A stretch of DNA of 64,000 nt, taken from the NCBI RefSeq assembly GCF_030580935.1, contig NZ_JAUQOM010000002.1, positions 372,001-436,000 on the forward strand, given 5' to 3'. Below, piece after piece: positions 52,180 through 61,546 of the stretch. Origin of the DNA: Sphingobium cyanobacteriorum. GTDB taxonomy: Bacteria; Pseudomonadota; Alphaproteobacteria; Sphingomonadales; Sphingomonadaceae. The translations under genes were made by a program, and so were the position numbers. The stretch's first letter is position 1. Each line of letters opens with the position of its first letter. The notes beneath the pieces were generated by a model. That model was not told where the DNA came from, made no database searches, and saw nothing but the letters and a program-made list of their open reading frames with translations.

Positions 52180-53775
52180 ATGGCCTACCAGGAAAATATC
52201 GCGAAGGCGCAGGCGCTGATCGGCAGCCACCCCGGCACATGGGACGGCATCAATGCCGAATCGGTCGCCCGCATGAAGCTCCAGAACCGCTTCCACACCG
52301 GCCTCGACATTGCGAAATATACCGCCGGCATCATGCGCCGCGACATGGCCGCCTATGATCTTGACCCCGCCAATTACACCCAGTCGCTGGGCTGCTGGCA
52401 CGGCTTCATCGGTCAGCAGAAGATCATCTCGATCAAGAAGCATTTCGGCACGACCAAGCAGAAGTATCTCTATCTGTCCGGCTGGATGGTCGCGGCGCTG
52501 CGCAGCGATTTCGGCCCTTTGCCCGACCAGTCGATGCACGAAAAGACCAGCGTTCCGGCGCTGATCGAGGAACTCTATACCTTCCTCAAGCAGGCCGACG
52601 CCCGCGAACTGGGCATGATGTTCCGCGATCTGGACAAGGCCCGCGAAACGGGCAACGCGGTCGAGGCGCAGCGCCTGACCCACGCGATCGACAATTATGA
52701 AACCCATGTCGTCCCGATCATCGCCGACATCGACGCGGGCTTTGGCAATGCGGAAGCCACCTATCTCCTCGCCAAGAAGATGATCGAGGCAGGCGCCTGC
52801 GCGCTCCAGATCGAAAATCAGGTCAGCGACGAAAAGCAGTGCGGCCATCAGGACGGCAAGGTCACGGTGCCGCATGAGGATTTCCTCGCGAAGGTCCGCG
52901 CCTGCCGCTACGCCTTCCTCGAACTGGGCGTCGACGACGGCATCATCGTCACCCGCACCGATTCGCTGGGCGCTGGCCTGACCAAGCAGATCGCGGTCAG
53001 CAAGGAACCGGGCGATATCGGCGACCTGTATAACAGCTTCCTCGATTGCGAGGAGATCGACCCGGCCACCGCACGCAATGGCGATGTCATCCTGAACCGC
53101 GACGGCAAGCTGCTGCGCCCCAAGCGCCTGCCCAGCAACCTGTTCCAGTTCCGCGAAGGCACCGGCGCGGACCGCTGCGTCCTCGATTGCATCACCTCGC
53201 TCCAGAACGGCGCGGACCTGCTGTGGATCGAAACGGAAAAGCCGCATATCGAACAGATCGCATCGATGGTCGACCGTATCCGCGAAGTCATCCCCAACGC
53301 CAAGCTCGTCTATAACAACTCGCCCAGCTTCAACTGGACGCTCAACTTCCGCCAGCAGGTCTATGATGCCTGGGTTGAAGCGGGCAGGGATGTGTCGGCC
53401 TATGACCGCGCAAAGCTGATGAGCGTCGATTATGACGACACGGATCTGGGCCGGGAAGCCGACGACAAGATCCGCACCTTCCAGAAGGATGCGGCGGCAC
53501 GGGCCGGGATTTTCCATCACCTCATCACCCTGCCGACCTATCATACGGCGGCGCTCAGCACCGACAATCTGGCCAAGGAATATTTCGGCGCGGCCGGGAT
53601 GCTGGGCTATGTCGAGGGCGTCCAGCGCAAGGAAATCCGCCAGGGTATCGCCTGCGTCAAGCATCAGAACATGTCCGGCAGCGACATTGGCGACGATCAC
53701 AAGGATTATTTCGCCGGGGAAGCCGCGCTCAAGGCGGGCGGCGTCCACAACACGATGAACCAGTTCGCGGCCTGA
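52180..53775 (+). CDS. aceA: Isocitrate lyase
   Basis: This 531-residue enzyme splits isocitrate into glyoxylate and succinate in the glyoxylate shunt, needed for growth on acetate or fatty acids. The catalytic loop reads KQCGH (219-223, nucleophilic Cys221), followed by QDGKVTVPHEDF, as in the longer Pseudomonas aeruginosa type. It is preceded by AAGGAAT. Malate synthase is not in the window. Confidence 0.97.
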   Translation: MAYQENIAKAQALIGSHPGTWDGINAESVARMKLQNRFHTGLDIAKYTAGIMRRDMAAYDLDPANYTQSLGCWHGFIGQQKIISIKKHFGTTKQKYLYLSGWMVAALRSDFGPLPDQSMHEKTSVPALIEELYTFLKQADARELGMMFRDLDKARETGNAVEAQRLTHAIDNYETHVVPIIADIDAGFGNAEATYLLAKKMIEAGACALQIENQVSDEKQCGHQDGKVTVPHEDFLAKVRACRYAFLELGVDDGIIVTRTDSLGAGLTKQIAVSKEPGDIGDLYNSFLDCEEIDPATARNGDVILNRDGKLLRPKRLPSNLFQFREGTGADRCVLDCITSLQNGADLLWIETEKPHIEQIASMVDRIREVIPNAKLVYNNSPSFNWTLNFRQQVYDAWVEAGRDVSAYDRAKLMSVDYDDTDLGREADDKIRTFQKDAAARAGIFHHLITLPTYHTAALSTDNLAKEYFGAAGMLGYVEGVQRKEIRQGIACVKHQNMSGSDIGDDHKDYFAGEAALKAGGVHNTMNQFAA

Positions 53776-54131
53776 GGGCCGCAGGCGCTCCATCTCCCCG
53801 GCGGGAACCCGATGCCGGTCGGGGAGGTGGGTGCGGACATGTTTCGCGGCATGGCCCGTGAAAAGAGCCAGTTCGCGGGGATATCGATATATCCTTGCGA
53901 TTTGGGTGGAAGGAACTGGGCGGCCCGACAGCATTCGTCGGGCCGTTTTTTTTGATCGTCTTGCGGGCGGGCGCGCACGCGCGTCCCCATGCTCTGCACG
54001 CCTGTCGCGACGGGGCTGCTCGCGATCGGGCTGCCCTGTAACATTATTGCCCGCCTGATCGAGGAAACTGCATAATTTGCCGCTCATCCCCCCTTTTCCC
54101 CATGGCATTCCGGGTCTAGGGACAAAGGCCT
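53776..54131. other. 356-bp gap between aceA and leuC
   Basis: The gap holds a strong terminator (53921-53953) and a small A/T-rich ATATCGATATAT patch at 53881-53892. The remaining 180 bp before leuC probably contain its promoter. Open frames here look accidental. Confidence 0.4.
53921..53953 (+). terminator. Strong Rho-independent terminator downstream of aceA
   Basis: Stem CGGCCCGAC/GTCGGGCCG, 7-nt loop, then T8. It is far (about 145 bp) from the aceA stop. Confidence 0.9.
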
Positions 54132-55583
54132 ATGGTTAAGCCTCGCACCCTCTATGAAAAGATCTGGGACGCACATGTCGTCGAACGGCGTCCCGATGGC
54201 ACCTGCCTCATCTATATCGACCGGCATCTCGTCCATGAAGTGACCAGCCCGCAGGCGTTCGAAGGCCTGCGCCTTGCCGGTCGCAAGGTGCGCCGGCCCG
54301 ATCTGACGCTGGCGGTGCCGGACCATAATCTGCCCACTACCCCGCGCCGCGATGCGCAGGGCAATCGCATTCCGATCGCCGATCCCGAAAGCGCGCAGCA
54401 GCTTGCGGCGCTGGAGCGCAATGCGCCCGAATTCGGCGTGCGCCTGATCGGCGATGCCGATGTGGAACAGGGCATCGTCCATGTCGTCGGCCCGGAACAG
54501 GGCTTCACCCTGCCGGGCACCACGCTGGTTTGCGGCGACAGTCACACCTCCTCGCACGGGGCGCTGGGCGCACTGGCCTTCGGCATCGGCACGTCGGAGG
54601 TCGAACATGTGCTGGCGACCCAGACACTGCTGCTCAAACAGTCCAGGACCATGGCCGTCATTGTCGATGGCGCACTGGCCCCCGGCGTCACGGCCAAGGA
54701 TGTGGCGCTGGCGATCTGCGGCCATATCGGCACGGCGGGCGGCACCGGCTATGTCATGGAATATCGCGGTTCGGTGTTCCGCGACATGTCGATCGAGGGG
54801 CGGCTGACCGTCGCCAACATGTCGATCGAGGCGGGCGCGCGATCGGGCCTGTTCGCGCCCGACGACAAGACGTTCGCCTATATCAAGGGACGGCCGATGG
54901 CGCCCAAGGGCGCGGACTGGGATGCCGCCGTCGCCTGGTGGAAAACGCTGGTCACGGATGAAGGCGCGGTGTTCGACAAGACGGTGGTGATCGACGCGGC
55001 CGACATTGTGCCCACGGTCACCTGGGGCACCAGCCCGGAGGATGTCGTCGCGGTGACGGGCGTGGTCCCCGATCCGCAGAGCTTCGCCGACCCGTCCAAG
55101 CAGGCCGCCGCGCAAAAGTCGCTCGACTATATGGGGCTTGTCGCCGGGCAGAAAATGGCGGACGTGGCGATCGAACATGTGTTCATCGGCAGTTGCACCA
55201 ACAGCCGGATCGAGGATCTGCGCGCTGCCGCATCGCTGCTCAAGGGGCGGCATATCGCGTCGGGCATCAAGCACGCCATGGTCGTCCCCGGCTCCGGCCT
55301 GGTCAAGCGCCAGGCGGAAGCCGAAGGACTGGACCGCATCTTCCTCGACGCCGGGTTCGAATGGCGCGAGCCGGGCTGTTCGGCGTGCCTGGGCATGAAC
55401 CCGGACAAGGTGCCCGCGGGCGAGCGCTGCGCATCGACCAGCAACCGCAATTTCATGGGCCGGCAGGGTCCGGGATCGCGCACCCATCTGGTGTCGCCCG
55501 CCATGGCGGCGGCGGCGGCCATCACCGGGCGGCTGACCGACGTGCGGGAACTGTTGCATAACAAAGAGGGCGTGGTGGCATGA
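54132..55583 (+). CDS. leuC: 3-isopropylmalate dehydratase large subunit
   Basis: This 483-residue aconitase-family subunit binds the 4Fe-4S cluster of the leucine-pathway isomerase. Cluster ligands are in GSCTNSR and [28 protein letters not shown] is also intact. It overlaps a 37-codon microprotein gene by ATGA, which leads into leuD. Confidence 0.97.
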   Translation: MVKPRTLYEKIWDAHVVERRPDGTCLIYIDRHLVHEVTSPQAFEGLRLAGRKVRRPDLTLAVPDHNLPTTPRRDAQGNRIPIADPESAQQLAALERNAPEFGVRLIGDADVEQGIVHVVGPEQGFTLPGTTLVCGDSHTSSHGALGALAFGIGTSEVEHVLATQTLLLKQSRTMAVIVDGALAPGVTAKDVALAICGHIGTAGGTGYVMEYRGSVFRDMSIEGRLTVANMSIEAGARSGLFAPDDKTFAYIKGRPMAPKGADWDAAVAWWKTLVTDEGAVFDKTVVIDAADIVPTVTWGTSPEDVVAVTGVVPDPQSFADPSKQAAAQKSLDYMGLVAGQKMADVAIEHVFIGSCTNSRIEDLRAAASLLKGRHIASGIKHAMVVPGSGLVKRQAEAEGLDRIFLDAGFEWREPGCSACLGMNPDKVPAGERCASTSNRNFMGRQGPGSRTHLVSPAMAAAAAITGRLTDVRELLHNKEGVVA

Positions 55584-55693
55584 AGAAGATTTTCTGGCTG
55601 CTGACACTGGGCGCGCTGGCCAGCGCGGCGATGGCCGCGACCCTGGGCCGGGCCGAGGACATACCGGCGGCCGAGGCGAAGAAGGGTCACTGA
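55580..55693 (+). CDS. 37-residue microprotein coupled between leuC and leuD
   Basis: ATG at 55580 overlaps the leuC stop (ATGA), and its own TGA overlaps the leuD ATG (TGATG). The product has a single hydrophobic stretch ([19 protein letters not shown]) like a signal peptide or membrane anchor, then a charged tail [12 protein letters not shown]. The double coupling strongly suggests it is translated. No function is known. Confidence 0.75.
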   Translation: MKKIFWLLTLGALASAAMAATLGRAEDIPAAEAKKGH

Positions 55694-56304
55694 TGGACAA
55701 GCTGACGACCATCGACGGCCGGGCCTATCCGTTCGGGATGAAGAATGTCGATACCGACATCGTCATCCCGGCACACTGGCTCAAGACGATTTCCCGCAAC
55801 GGCCTGGGGCGCGGCGCGTTCGAAGTGCTGCGCAAGGAACCGGGGAATGTCTTTGACGATCCCGCCTATGCCGGCAGCCCGATCCTGATCGCGGGCGACA
55901 ATTTCGGCTGTGGCTCCAGCCGCGAACATGCCGCCTGGGCGCTGGGCGACCTGGGCATAAAGGTGGTGATCGCGCCCAGCTTTTCCGACATATTTTCCGG
56001 CAATGCCTTCAAGAACGGCATCCTGACCGTGGTGCTGCCGCAGGCGGCGGTGGATCGCCTGATGGAGGTGGCCCAGGGCGTCAACGGAACGCCTGACCCG
56101 ATCCATGTCGACCTGGAAGCGCAAACCGTCACCACCCGGTTTCAGGACCGCTTTACGTTCGAAATCGATCCTTTTCGCAAACATTGCCTGCTCGGCGGTC
56201 TGGACGAAATCGGCCTGACGCTGGACCAGGGCGATGTGATCGACCGCTATGAAGCGAAGCAGGCGCAGGATCGTCCCTGGGTCGTGCCCGCCGCCGTTGC
56301 GTAA
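55693..56304 (+). CDS. leuD: 3-isopropylmalate dehydratase small subunit
   Basis: This 203-residue swivel-domain subunit has the typical [11 protein letters not shown] and substrate-binding [12 protein letters not shown] motifs. It partners LeuC in converting 2- to 3-isopropylmalate. leuB, the next pathway gene, is not in the window. Confidence 0.97.
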   Translation: MDKLTTIDGRAYPFGMKNVDTDIVIPAHWLKTISRNGLGRGAFEVLRKEPGNVFDDPAYAGSPILIAGDNFGCGSSREHAAWALGDLGIKVVIAPSFSDIFSGNAFKNGILTVVLPQAAVDRLMEVAQGVNGTPDPIHVDLEAQTVTTRFQDRFTFEIDPFRKHCLLGGLDEIGLTLDQGDVIDRYEAKQAQDRPWVVPAAVA

Positions 56305-56361
56305 CGGCGCGCTTCTTCCTATCATCTTTCACCACATGGCATTTCAACGGGGCTTTGACGC

Positions 56362-56685
56362 ATGACCACCTTTGACGATCGCGAACGGGCGTTCGAAAAT
56401 ATGTTCGCCCATGATCAGGAAATGCAGTTCCGCATCCAGGCGCGGCGCAACCGCCTGCTGGGCGAATGGGCTGCGGCGAAGATGGGCCTGACCCCGGAAG
56501 AAACCGACGCCTATGCCAAGGCGGTGGTGCAGGCGGATTTCGAGGAAGCAGGTGATGAGGATGTCATCCGCAAACTGGTGGGGGACATGACCTCCGCCGG
56601 GATCGATATCGATGAAGCTGGCGTGCGCGCCGCGCTGGACGAACAGGCGGTGGTCGCCCGCCGCATGTTCATCGAAGCCCAGTAA
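56362..56685 (+). CDS. DUF1476 protein (F1Fo-ATPase zeta-subunit-like inhibitor)
   Basis: This 107-residue helical protein matches the alphaproteobacterial zeta family (FDDRERAFENMFAHDQEM, then RNRLLGEWAA). In Paracoccus the zeta protein inserts its N-terminus into F1 and blocks ATP hydrolysis. It lies beside BolA and glutaredoxin genes, a common alphaproteobacterial neighbourhood. Confidence 0.92.
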   Translation: MTTFDDRERAFENMFAHDQEMQFRIQARRNRLLGEWAAAKMGLTPEETDAYAKAVVQADFEEAGDEDVIRKLVGDMTSAGIDIDEAGVRAALDEQAVVARRMFIEAQ

Positions 56686-56697
56686 GGCCCGCACCCG

Positions 56698-56931
56698 ATG
56701 CCGATGGCCGCCGACGATATTGCCGACATGATCCGCGCCGCGATTCCCGATGCGCAGGTCGAAATTACCGATCTGGCCGGGGATGGCGACCATTATGCCG
56801 CGAAAGTCGTGGCGGAAAGTTTTCGCGGCATGAGCCGGGTCGCGCAGCAGCGCGCCGTCTATGCGGCGCTGGGCGGACGCATGGGCGGGGTGCTCCACGC
56901 CTTGCAACTGACCACCGCCGTTCCCAACTAA
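56698..56931 (+). CDS. BolA-family protein
   Basis: This protein of about 77 residues has the BolA core: DGDHYAAKVVAESFRGMSRV, then QQRAVYAALG. BolA proteins pair with monothiol glutaredoxins to carry 2Fe-2S clusters; the grx gene follows 57 bp later. An ATG two codons in (56704) is an alternative start. Confidence 0.92.
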   Translation: MPMAADDIADMIRAAIPDAQVEITDLAGDGDHYAAKVVAESFRGMSRVAQQRAVYAALGGRMGGVLHALQLTTAVPN

Positions 56932-56988
56932 TCCCTCGACAGATTTGCGCTCCGCAGGCGGGGCGCCAGACAGGACTGGACCTTATAC

Positions 56989-57321
56989 ATGACCGACGCC
57001 GTGCATCAGCGGATTGCCGAACTTGTGGGCGCCCATGACGTGGTGCTGTTCATGAAGGGCACACCGCTTTTCCCCCAATGCGGCTTTTCCAGCCGTGCCA
57101 TCGCGATCCTGGAGCATCTGGGCGTTGCCTATGACACGGTCGACGTGCTGCAGGACCAGGCCGTGCGCCAGGGGATCAAGGCTTTTTCCGACTGGCCGAC
57201 CATCCCCCAGCTCTATGTGAAGGGTGAATTTGTCGGCGGCAGCGACATCATGATGGAAATGTATGAAGCCGGCGAATTGCAGCAGCTAATGACCGACCAG
57301 GGCGTCGCCGCGGCGAGCTGA
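56989..57321 (+). CDS. grxD: Monothiol glutaredoxin (Grx4 type)
   Basis: This 110-residue protein has the CGFS active site (Cys31-Ser34), FMKGTP with the glutathione-binding Lys, and WPTIPQLYVKGEFVGGSDI. It binds a 2Fe-2S cluster with glutathione and works with the BolA partner encoded just upstream in iron and Fe-S homeostasis. Confidence 0.96.
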   Translation: MTDAVHQRIAELVGAHDVVLFMKGTPLFPQCGFSSRAIAILEHLGVAYDTVDVLQDQAVRQGIKAFSDWPTIPQLYVKGEFVGGSDIMMEMYEAGELQQLMTDQGVAAAS

Positions 57322-57347
57322 ACGAGGCGAGGTCAGGGTTTGACAAG

Positions 57348-57375
57348 GGCGGTCGGGGTTCCGGCCGCCTTTTTT
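57348..57375 (+). terminator. Rho-independent terminator of the glutaredoxin operon
   Basis: Stem GGCGGTCGG/CCGGCCGCC (one G-T pair), 4-nt loop, T6. It lies 27 bp past the grxD stop. Confidence 0.92.
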
Positions 57376-58079
57376 CATGTCGTGCCGCATGGAGGGCGGA
57401 CGCGCCGGTCCTGTATCGTCATCTCGCCACCTGAAGTCTGGCGGCAGGCTCGCGCGGGAATCATCTCCTGCCTTTTTGCCTGTACTGGAATGACCAGAAG
57501 GGGGGGAACACGCTATTCCCCTCCCGCTTGCGGGAAGAGGAATATCAATGGTCGCTGCCAGTCATGCCGGCTTTGCAGACGAAGTAGCGCAATAATGACA
57601 AGGGAAAGCGCCACCGGGTGGGGGATGCCTGGCGGAGACGGCCTGCATCCCCCGGTAGTTGAACGGTGGGAACATGGATCATGTCGCAATCGCCGTGCCA
57701 GAACAGGGCGATCGCGGGAAAGCGGTGGGTACAAAGGTTAACGCGCCGACCCGCCGTGCCGGCTTTGTCAGAATTTCCGACATATCCCGCCTTTTCAAAG
57801 CCAAAGCGCATGCCAACCGGATAGTCAGGGCCATGGAGAATGACACGGATAATGGCTCTTTGCGCGATGACATCCTGCGCGTTCCGGCGGCGTCCATAGC
57901 AGTGGGCATGATGGCGTTGATGCGGATGGCCATGCCTGTCAGGCGGATTTTCATCTTCAAGATACATGTCTTATGCAATATGCTGGGCCACCATGCATGG
58001 ATTTCCTCAAGCGGGCAGATGAAATCTGCGTCACCTTTGGGAACCTCCAGGCCAAGAATATCTGGAACAGGAGAGCAAT
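57376..58079. other. Gene-poor 0.7-kb junction before the catabolic cluster
   Basis: No convincing gene is seen on either strand. Overlapping open frames at 57340-57741 (+), 57545-57967 (-) and 57659-58189 (+) give no family-like translation. An imperfect hairpin with a GCTTGC loop lies at 57515-57543. The segment from 57660 on is less G+C-rich and could be a decayed gene. The final 60 bp probably contain the promoter of the hydrolase gene. Confidence 0.5.
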
Positions 58080-58955
58080 ATGGTCGAGCGAACGACAGTG
58101 ATGGTTCCTGGCGGGACGCTCTCCGCGTTTCGCGCGACCGCCCCAAATCCGCGCGGCCTGATCATCGCCCTGCATGGCGGCGGGCATGACGCACATTATT
58201 GGCATCATCCCGCCGCACCCGATGCGTCCTTGCCGATACTGGGTGCCGCGCTTGGCTTCGATGTCGTGATACTGGATCGCGCCGGGCATGGCGACAGCAT
58301 CGCCAGCTTTCCCGCCGGCCTGTCCATGGCGGCGCAGGTGGAGCAGATTTTTGCCTTGGCGGATGATCTGGGTTCCGCGCGGGGGCTGCCTGTATTCCTT
58401 ATTGGCCACTCACTGGGCGCAACGCTGAGCCTGATCGTCGCTGCGGATGCGCGTGCGCATAAAATTCAAGCGGTCGAGCTGTCGGGTGTTCCGGTTCGCT
58501 ATCATGAAGGGCAGGACAAGCAGATTCTGGATGTGCTGAACCAATTGCAGGCGGCGGGCGAGGACCGGATGCCCTGTCTCGATCCCCAGGCGCTGCGCAT
58601 GATGTTCTTCGGCGCGGACGGGACGTTTGACCCGATAGTTTTGTCTGATGATCCCGCCGATCATCGGTCGGTGGTTGCGGAGATCGTCGACGTGATCGAC
58701 TTTCCGCGCCATGTGGAGGCGACAGCCCGCGCGGTTCGTATTCCCGTCAGATGGTGCTTTGCCGCGCAGGAAGCCTCGTCCCGTGTCGATGACGCCGTCC
58801 TTGCGACTGTCGGCGACTGGACACGCGACAATCCGGACACGCGCATCATCGTTCAGGCGGACTGTGGACATAATATCAGCCTGCATCGCGTGGGGCGTGC
58901 CTATCACCTCGCGGCCCTCGCCTTTTTCGAGGAAATGCGCGTTACCCGAAAATGA
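58080..58955 (+). CDS. Alpha/beta hydrolase
   Basis: This 291-residue protein has the alpha/beta-hydrolase nucleophile elbow GHSLGA (Ser nucleophile), an oxyanion HGGG-like ALHGGGHDAHYW near the N-terminus, and the late catalytic His in DCGHNISLH. It may cleave an ester or lactone. It heads the catabolic cluster but is separated from the P450 genes by the opposite-strand tetR. Substrate unknown. Confidence 0.88.
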   Translation: MVERTTVMVPGGTLSAFRATAPNPRGLIIALHGGGHDAHYWHHPAAPDASLPILGAALGFDVVILDRAGHGDSIASFPAGLSMAAQVEQIFALADDLGSARGLPVFLIGHSLGATLSLIVAADARAHKIQAVELSGVPVRYHEGQDKQILDVLNQLQAAGEDRMPCLDPQALRMMFFGADGTFDPIVLSDDPADHRSVVAEIVDVIDFPRHVEATARAVRIPVRWCFAAQEASSRVDDAVLATVGDWTRDNPDTRIIVQADCGHNISLHRVGRAYHLAALAFFEEMRVTRK

Positions 58956-59010
58956 AGCGCCCTTCGGGGGGGGGCGGAATAGCTCGCCTCCGCGCTGTCA
59001 AGGGCAGGGG

Positions 59011-59685
59011 TCAGCAGGCAGGTGGCCGCAGGATAATGCTGAGCAACATCGCATCCAGTTCGGCAAGAAATGCCTCCGCATCGACATCGAGCCGCGCCGG
59101 ATCGTCGGGCGCCATCTCGTCCCGTTCGACAATGGCGTCGTAGAAGGCGAGCGCGCCTGATCGCAATCGGAACTCGAACAGCGATTGCGACAGGTCCGGC
59201 ACGTGTCGCTTCAACCTGCGCATGAGATCGCCCACCATCCCGGTGGGGCGATCGAACAGCATCTTGCGGATTTCCCGCCCCATGCGCGACCGGAGCATCT
59301 GGATCACAAAGGCCGCATGCGGGTGCGACCCGTCCGGATTCTGAATGAACAGCACAGGCCGGGTGATGATCTGTATGATCCGGCGTGGACAGTCCGCCTC
59401 TCCTTGTTCCTCCGCAAGACGTTGCAGCCGCGCCCGCTCCTCCCTGATCGGGCCAGCGCGCCAGCGCGAAATGCTGCGCAACAGGCCATCGCGATCCCCG
59501 AAATGATAAGCGATGGCCGAATTATTCGCCATTTTCGCTGCCCGTGTGATCTGGCGCATGGAAACGCCTTCGATCCCGTGGCGGCCCATCATCAGTTCGG
59601 CGGTCTGCATGATCGCAATGCTGGCTGCGGACCATGTTTCGGTTTTGTCGGCAGGTGGCGCAATCGACAGGCTTTCGGTCATCAT
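59011..59685 (-). CDS. TetR/AcrR-family transcriptional regulator
   Basis: This 224-residue protein has an N-terminal HTH (ITRAAKMANNSAIAYHFGDRDGLL) and a helical ligand-binding C-terminus. It is divergent from the P450 operon and convergent with the hydrolase gene. A perfect 14-bp palindrome lies 10 bp before its start, probably its operator. It is the likely repressor of the cluster. Confidence 0.92.
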   Translation of the reverse strand: MMTESLSIAPPADKTETWSAASIAIMQTAELMMGRHGIEGVSMRQITRAAKMANNSAIAYHFGDRDGLLRSISRWRAGPIREERARLQRLAEEQGEADCPRRIIQIITRPVLFIQNPDGSHPHAAFVIQMLRSRMGREIRKMLFDRPTGMVGDLMRRLKRHVPDLSQSLFEFRLRSGALAFYDAIVERDEMAPDDPARLDVDAEAFLAELDAMLLSIILRPPAC

Positions 59686-59695
59686 GCCGCCTCAT

Positions 59696-59709
59696 ATCGC
59701 GTTCGCGAT
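59696..59709. promoter_or_regulatory. Perfect palindrome, putative TetR operator
   Basis: ATCGCGTTCGCGAT is a perfect inverted repeat with a 2-nt centre, in the divergent gap 10 bp upstream of tetR. Self-regulation and control of the P450 promoter by TetR binding here is the expected pattern. Confidence 0.6.
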
Positions 59710-59744
59710 GGAAGCGCAAAGCCATGCTCAGGGCACGTCTGTCA

Positions 59745-59772
59745 TTGAAATTAAGAAATATGTCTTTACACT
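59745..59772 (+). promoter_or_regulatory. Candidate sigma-70 promoter of the P450 operon
   Basis: TTGAAA (59745-59750) and TACACT (59767-59772) are spaced 16 bp apart, about 50 bp before the P450 start. The spacer is A/T-rich compared with flanking DNA. Confidence 0.45.
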
Positions 59773-59822
59773 CTCCTCAAGGCTTCGCGACGAGATGCGG
59801 AAAGCCGGAATGGAGAGTTTGC

Positions 59823-61052
59823 ATGGGCGGCGTGTCTTTCAGCACGGTCGAAAAGCCGGATCACGTTCCGGCTGATCGCGTGGTTGACTTCGATTACATG
59901 CATCCTGAAGGCTTGGAAGGCGGAACCGTCTATGACGTGTTGCGCGCCCTGCAACAGGGGCCCGACATCGTCTGGACACCGCGCTATGGCGGGCACTGGG
60001 TCGTCACCCGGTTCGATGATGTCAAATGGGTGCAGGAAAATTTCGCGATCTTCAGCCACGAGGAGTTCACGATTCCCCGTGAGGCATCCCCGGTCAAGAT
60101 GCCCCCGCTTACGGTCGATCCGCCAAATCATGCACGGTACAGGGCGGTGCTCAATCCCTATTTCACGCCCAAGCGGGTGGCGAAGATGGGCGATCAGGCC
60201 CGCGCCCTGACGAACGAGTTGATCGACAGGCTGATCGACCGGGGCAAATGCGATTTTCGAAAGGATTTCGCGGAGATCATGCCGGCGGCGATGTTCCTTG
60301 GCATCGTCGACCTGCCGGCCGACCGGCGCGAGCAGTTCGTCGAATGGGGCAAGGCCTTCATGCACGCGGACAACGCGCAGGCGCGCCAGATTGCGCTTGG
60401 TCCCATCGTCTCCTATCTGTCGGGCAAGATCGAGGAGCGCTACGCCGGCGACGGCGAGGATATGCTCACCGCTATCGCCCGCTGGCGCGACAATGCGCGC
60501 TTCGGTGGCGAGCATGAAGTGATCGGCATGGCTCTGCTTGTTTTCTTTGGCGGGCTCGACACCGTGGCCAATCTGCTCAGCTATGTCGCGTGGCATCTTG
60601 CCGAGCATCCAGAGCATCAGCGCCGTCTGCGTGAGGATCCTGCCATCATCCCTGCGGCTGCCGAGGAATATTTCCGCCGGTTCGGCCTTTCCAACACGGG
60701 CCGCCTGATCCTGTCCGACGTGACCCGCGATGGCGTGACGATGAAGGCGGGGGAGATGGTGATGGTGCCGATCGGCGCCGCCTCCATCGACGATCGGCGC
60801 TATTCCGATCCCTTCACCGTCGATTTCGATCGACCCGGCAACTTCGCGCCGGGCGGCGGTTCGCACAACACCTTCGGCAATGGCCCGCACAAATGCCTGG
60901 GTCAGCCCCTCGCGCGCGCTGAACTCAAGGTGTTTCTGGAAGAATGGATGAAGCGCGTGCCGGAATTTCGGATCGACCCGGAACGGCGTCCGGTATCGCA
61001 TATGGGCAGCGTCAACGGCGTGTCGCATCTGCATCTGGTCTGGGACATATGA
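59823..61052 (+). CDS. Cytochrome P450 (CYP101-like class I bacterial type)
   Basis: This 409-residue soluble P450 has the I-helix FFGGLDTVAN, the ExxR of the K helix (EEYFRRFG), and the heme loop FGNGPHKCLGQPLAR with Cys358. The ending GSVNGVSHLHLVW is reminiscent of CYP101-type terpene hydroxylases. It needs a ferredoxin and reductase, which are not adjacent. The start at 59823 follows GGAGAG. Its stop overlaps the VOC gene (ATGA). Substrate unknown, probably a hydrophobic terpenoid or aromatic. Confidence 0.93.
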   Translation: MGGVSFSTVEKPDHVPADRVVDFDYMHPEGLEGGTVYDVLRALQQGPDIVWTPRYGGHWVVTRFDDVKWVQENFAIFSHEEFTIPREASPVKMPPLTVDPPNHARYRAVLNPYFTPKRVAKMGDQARALTNELIDRLIDRGKCDFRKDFAEIMPAAMFLGIVDLPADRREQFVEWGKAFMHADNAQARQIALGPIVSYLSGKIEERYAGDGEDMLTAIARWRDNARFGGEHEVIGMALLVFFGGLDTVANLLSYVAWHLAEHPEHQRRLREDPAIIPAAAEEYFRRFGLSNTGRLILSDVTRDGVTMKAGEMVMVPIGAASIDDRRYSDPFTVDFDRPGNFAPGGGSHNTFGNGPHKCLGQPLARAELKVFLEEWMKRVPEFRIDPERRPVSHMGSVNGVSHLHLVWDI

Positions 61053-61525
61053 CCGTGGCCGACAGGCTGCCGATGGAGCATTTCTATCAGTTCGGCTATC
61101 TCGCGAGCGATATCGATGCCGCTGCCCAGGCGCTGCGTGAACGGTTCGGGATCACCAGGACGCGGTACAAGCGGCCCAGCGACTGGATGGAGACGCTCCA
61201 CGCCTGGACCGGCGATACGATGGTGGAAGTGATCGTCTGTGGTCAGGGCGCGCCCGCGCTCTATACCGACTTCGCCCTGCCGCCGCCGGGTGATCTGCGG
61301 CTTCATCATCTTGGCCGCCGCATCATGGACGATGCCGTCTGGCAGGCCATGGAACGGGTGGTCGCGGCCAGGGGGATCGGCACGGACATGATGGGGGCGG
61401 TGATGAATGGCCAGCTACGCTATGCCTATGTCGACACCCGCGCGATGCTTGGCATCTACACGGAATATGTGATGCTGCGCGGGGACGCCCTCAAAATCTA
61501 CGATGATGTGCCGCAGAACGGCTGA
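61049..61525 (+). CDS. VOC (glyoxalase/dioxygenase-fold) protein
   Basis: This 158-residue protein has the vicinal-oxygen-chelate layout: MEHFYQFGYLASDIDAAAQA at the start, a second half with LRLHHLGRRI, and YTEYVML at the C-terminus. His (HF), His (HH) and Glu (TE) could bind a metal. VOC enzymes open rings, isomerise or hydrolyse intermediates. It is translationally coupled to the P450 gene. Confidence 0.85.
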   Translation: MTVADRLPMEHFYQFGYLASDIDAAAQALRERFGITRTRYKRPSDWMETLHAWTGDTMVEVIVCGQGAPALYTDFALPPPGDLRLHHLGRRIMDDAVWQAMERVVAARGIGTDMMGAVMNGQLRYAYVDTRAMLGIYTEYVMLRGDALKIYDDVPQNG

Positions 61526-61546
61526 GGCAAGGTCAGAAAGGTTGCT

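Noticed and set aside
57545..57967. 140-codon minus-strand frame in the junction region
   Set aside because: No family pattern and no ribosome-binding site; its His/Arg/Cys content is unlike the neighbours. It may be part of a decayed gene, noted under the junction.
57659..58189. 176-codon plus-strand frame upstream of the alpha/beta hydrolase
   Set aside because: No recognisable domain, and it overlaps the real hydrolase start by over 100 bp in another frame.
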